Positions 5,843 to 7,250 of a DNA stretch of 7,250 nt are shown piece by piece. Position numbers and translations under genes: made by a program. Source of the stretch: Azoarcus sp. (GTDB lineage Bacteria; Pseudomonadota; Gammaproteobacteria; Burkholderiales; Rhodocyclaceae); contig JAITWP010000093.1 in NCBI GenBank assembly GCA_031285365.1, positions 1 through 7,250 of the forward strand, written 5' to 3'. Under the pieces are notes generated by a model. It saw only the letters and a program-made list of their open reading frames with translations. It did not search any database and had not been told where the DNA came from. How positions within the stretch are numbered: position 1 is the stretch's first letter; every line of letters begins with the position of its first letter.

Positions 5843-6565
5843 CTAAGCCGGAAAAACCCAGGCCTTTATATTCGCTGCCATTTCCCGAAGATAATTTACC
5901 GCGATAGTGTACCAGGGGGTGTTTGCTCCTATACGGCGAGCGTCAATTCCTGTGGATCGAGCTATTCTTTCTGCGCGATAAACGTGAAAATCGTTAGTGA
6001 TGAAGGCGATAGAACATCCCTGTGGAAATTTCTGTTTCAGCAGCTCTCCAGAGAAAAGAAAATTTTCATAGGTAGAGGTTGATTTTTCTTCTTTGATAAT
6101 CTGCCCAGCCGGAATTCCCTTTGCTATCAGATACCGCTCCATTGCCAGCGCCTCGGTAATACGCTCCTGCGATCCCATGCCACCGGAAACGACCAGTACC
6201 GCTTTTGGATTTTTCCCGTGGTATTTCACTGCTTCATCCAGCCGCCGTGCCAAAGTAGAGCTTACCTCTTCACCGCGAATGCCTGCACCCAGAATGATGA
6301 CCACGTCTTCATCATATTGTGCATTGTCGAGATTTCCATAAACTGCCAGGAAACCGGAAAATAGAATGAGAATGAAGCAAATGCCAATAACTGCCATACG
6401 AAGCCATTTTATCCGGTTCAGCTCATACCAGAATCTACCGTATGCCAAAACAGCGACAGAAAAACCTCCCAATGCTGCTATGCCAAAATGGAAGTTGGAT
6501 ACAATGGCCGAAATTACTGCGCTTATTAATAATACCGCTCCTATGATGATCAAGCCGCGTTTCAT
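5843..6565 (-). CDS. DUF218/YdcF-like (ElyC/SanA-type) membrane protein
   Basis: This is a 240-residue inner-membrane protein. Three hydrophobic segments (about 4-22, 27-42 and 56-76) precede a DUF218 domain. The domain shows its conserved blocks: VVIILGAG (88-95), VVSGGMG (125-131), the acidic helix ITEALAMERYL (136-146), STSTYENF (162-169) and ITNDFHVYRA (189-198). In other bacteria members affect cell-envelope carbon metabolism (ElyC) or vancomycin sensitivity (SanA); the biochemical reaction is not established, so I assign none. ATG 6565 directly follows the TAG stop of the upstream HerA-like gene with no gap, which suggests translational coupling. AAGGG and GGAGG lie somewhat far upstream. 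The base composition is visibly AT-richer, with A/T-ending codons, than every neighbour. The protein style is reminiscent of Firmicutes YdcF proteins, so horizontal acquisition is plausible. The family call is firm; the origin is inference. Confidence 0.92.
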   Translation of the reverse strand: MKRGLIIIGAVLLISAVISAIVSNFHFGIAALGGFSVAVLAYGRFWYELNRIKWLRMAVIGICFILILFSGFLAVYGNLDNAQYDEDVVIILGAGIRGEEVSSTLARRLDEAVKYHGKNPKAVLVVSGGMGSQERITEALAMERYLIAKGIPAGQIIKEEKSTSTYENFLFSGELLKQKFPQGCSIAFITNDFHVYRAERIARSTGIDARRIGANTPWYTIAVNYLREMAANIKAWVFPA

Positions 6566-7250
6566 CTATTTTTTACCCTTGCCTCCCAATAGCGACCCCA
6601 GAATGCCGCGCGCGATTTCGCGCCCAATGGACGAACTGGCACTGCGCATCACGCTCTTGGCCGTCGCAGACAGAAGACCTTCACGGCGACCGGTGCCCAG
6701 CAGGAGATCGGACAAAATGCCTCCGCCAGAGGAAGAATCCTTGGCGCTCCCGGCGGCGCCTCCCGCTGTCGATTTGCCCGCACTCGCCAGGGTTTGCGCT
6801 TTCGTCTGCTCTGCCCGCGCTGCCAGTAGCTCATAGGCCGATTCGCGGTCGATTGTCTGATCGTAGATGCCTTTCAACAGCGAGTTGGCCTGTACCTGGG
6901 CGCGTTCGGCATCGCTGGCCGGGCCGATACGGCTGGCCGGAGGCATGATATAGACGCGCTCCACAACATTGGGCCGCCCCTTCTCATCGAGAAGCGATAC
7001 CAGCGCCTCGCCAACCCCCAGTTCGGTAATCGCCGTTTCGGTATCGATTGCCGGATTGGCGCGTAGCGTTTGCGCCGCCGCCCTGACTGCTTTCTGATCG
7101 CGCGCGGTAAATGCCCTCAACGCTTGATTGACGCGGTTGCCAAGCTGACCCAGTACGTTGTCGGGAATATCGGTTGGGTTTTGCGTCACGAAATACACGC
7201 CCACGCCCTTCGAGCGCACCAGACGCACAACTTGCTCGATCTTGTCGAGC
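6566..7250 (-). CDS. HerA-like/DUF853 (YjgR-type) ATPase, C-terminal part; 5' end off the window
   Basis: The frame enters from the right edge and ends at TAG 6566-6568, giving 227 visible residues. The opening stretch LDKIEQVVRLVRSKGVGVYFVTQNPTDIP (given here only by its ends: L1, TQNP at 22-25, DIP at 27-29) is characteristic of YjgR/DUF853 proteins, P-loop ATPases of the HerA/FtsK superfamily. The lines that follow (LGQLGNRVNQALRAFT, then ARDQKAV) are also family hallmarks. Walker A and B lie in the missing N-terminal half. Residues about 156-177 are a Gly/Ser/Ala-rich linker, and 199-222 an amphipathic C-terminal helix ending GGKGKK. The biological role of this group is not well defined. 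The GTG at 7228 is an internal Val codon, not the start, because the frame and homologous sequence continue upstream. It is probably cotranscribed with the abutting DUF218 gene. Confidence 0.92.
   Translation of the reverse strand, partial: LDKIEQVVRLVRSKGVGVYFVTQNPTDIPDNVLGQLGNRVNQALRAFTARDQKAVRAAAQTLRANPAIDTETAITELGVGEALVSLLDEKGRPNVVERVYIMPPASRIGPASDAERAQVQANSLLKGIYDQTIDRESAYELLAARAEQTKAQTLASAGKSTAGGAAGSAKDSSSGGGILSDLLLGTGRREGLLSATAKSVMRSASSSIGREIARGILGSLLGGKGKK

Noticed and set aside
6093..6836. Plus-strand open frames opposite the DUF218 and HerA-like genes
   Set aside because: They overlap two well-supported minus-strand genes, one frame even spanning their junction, and encode no recognisable protein.

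Overview
The window looks like chromosomal DNA from a Gram-negative, GC-rich proteobacterium. It carries a two-partner secretion (type Vb) pair, which requires an outer membrane, and the coding DNA is strongly GC-rich with almost no TTA, CTA or TCA codons. A HerA-like ATPase of the YjgR type fits the same group. A betaproteobacterial or gammaproteobacterial origin is my inference and is not proven by the sequence.

Layout. From the left edge to 3119 (minus strand) lies the 5' part of a very large exoprotein gene of the filamentous haemagglutinin/CdiA type (TpsA). Its 3' end, where any toxin would sit, is outside the window. A 267-bp gap packed with REP-like palindromes separates it from the upstream gene, the outer-membrane transporter TpsB (3387-5105, minus). 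A small XRE-family helix-turn-helix regulator (5294-5644, plus) is transcribed divergently from tpsB. The shared 188-bp region is AT-richer than its surroundings. It holds a good sigma-70-like promoter pointing into tpsB, a dyad at the expected transcription start, a cluster of TCAAC half-sites and a run of eight G. A second block of the same REP-like repeats (5644-5780) follows the regulator. Two minus-strand genes fill the rest: a DUF218/YdcF-like membrane protein (5843-6565) of clearly lower GC, and directly abutting it upstream the C-terminal part of a HerA-like/DUF853 ATPase (6566 to the right edge).

How it works together. TpsB and TpsA should both reach the periplasm via Sec. TpsB would recognise the TPS domain of TpsA with its POTRA domains and thread the beta-helical exoprotein to the cell surface. 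The divergent XRE protein is the obvious candidate to control the operon, because the dyad sits where a repressor would block the tpsB promoter. The hairpin-forming repeats between tpsB and tpsA could tune the transporter-to-exoprotein ratio. The DUF218 and HerA-like genes appear functionally unrelated to the secretion pair.

No known novel system is demonstrable here. The points most worth a second look are the regulatory intergenic region, the REP-like repeats that bracket tpsB plus the regulator, and the unseen C-terminus of the TpsA.
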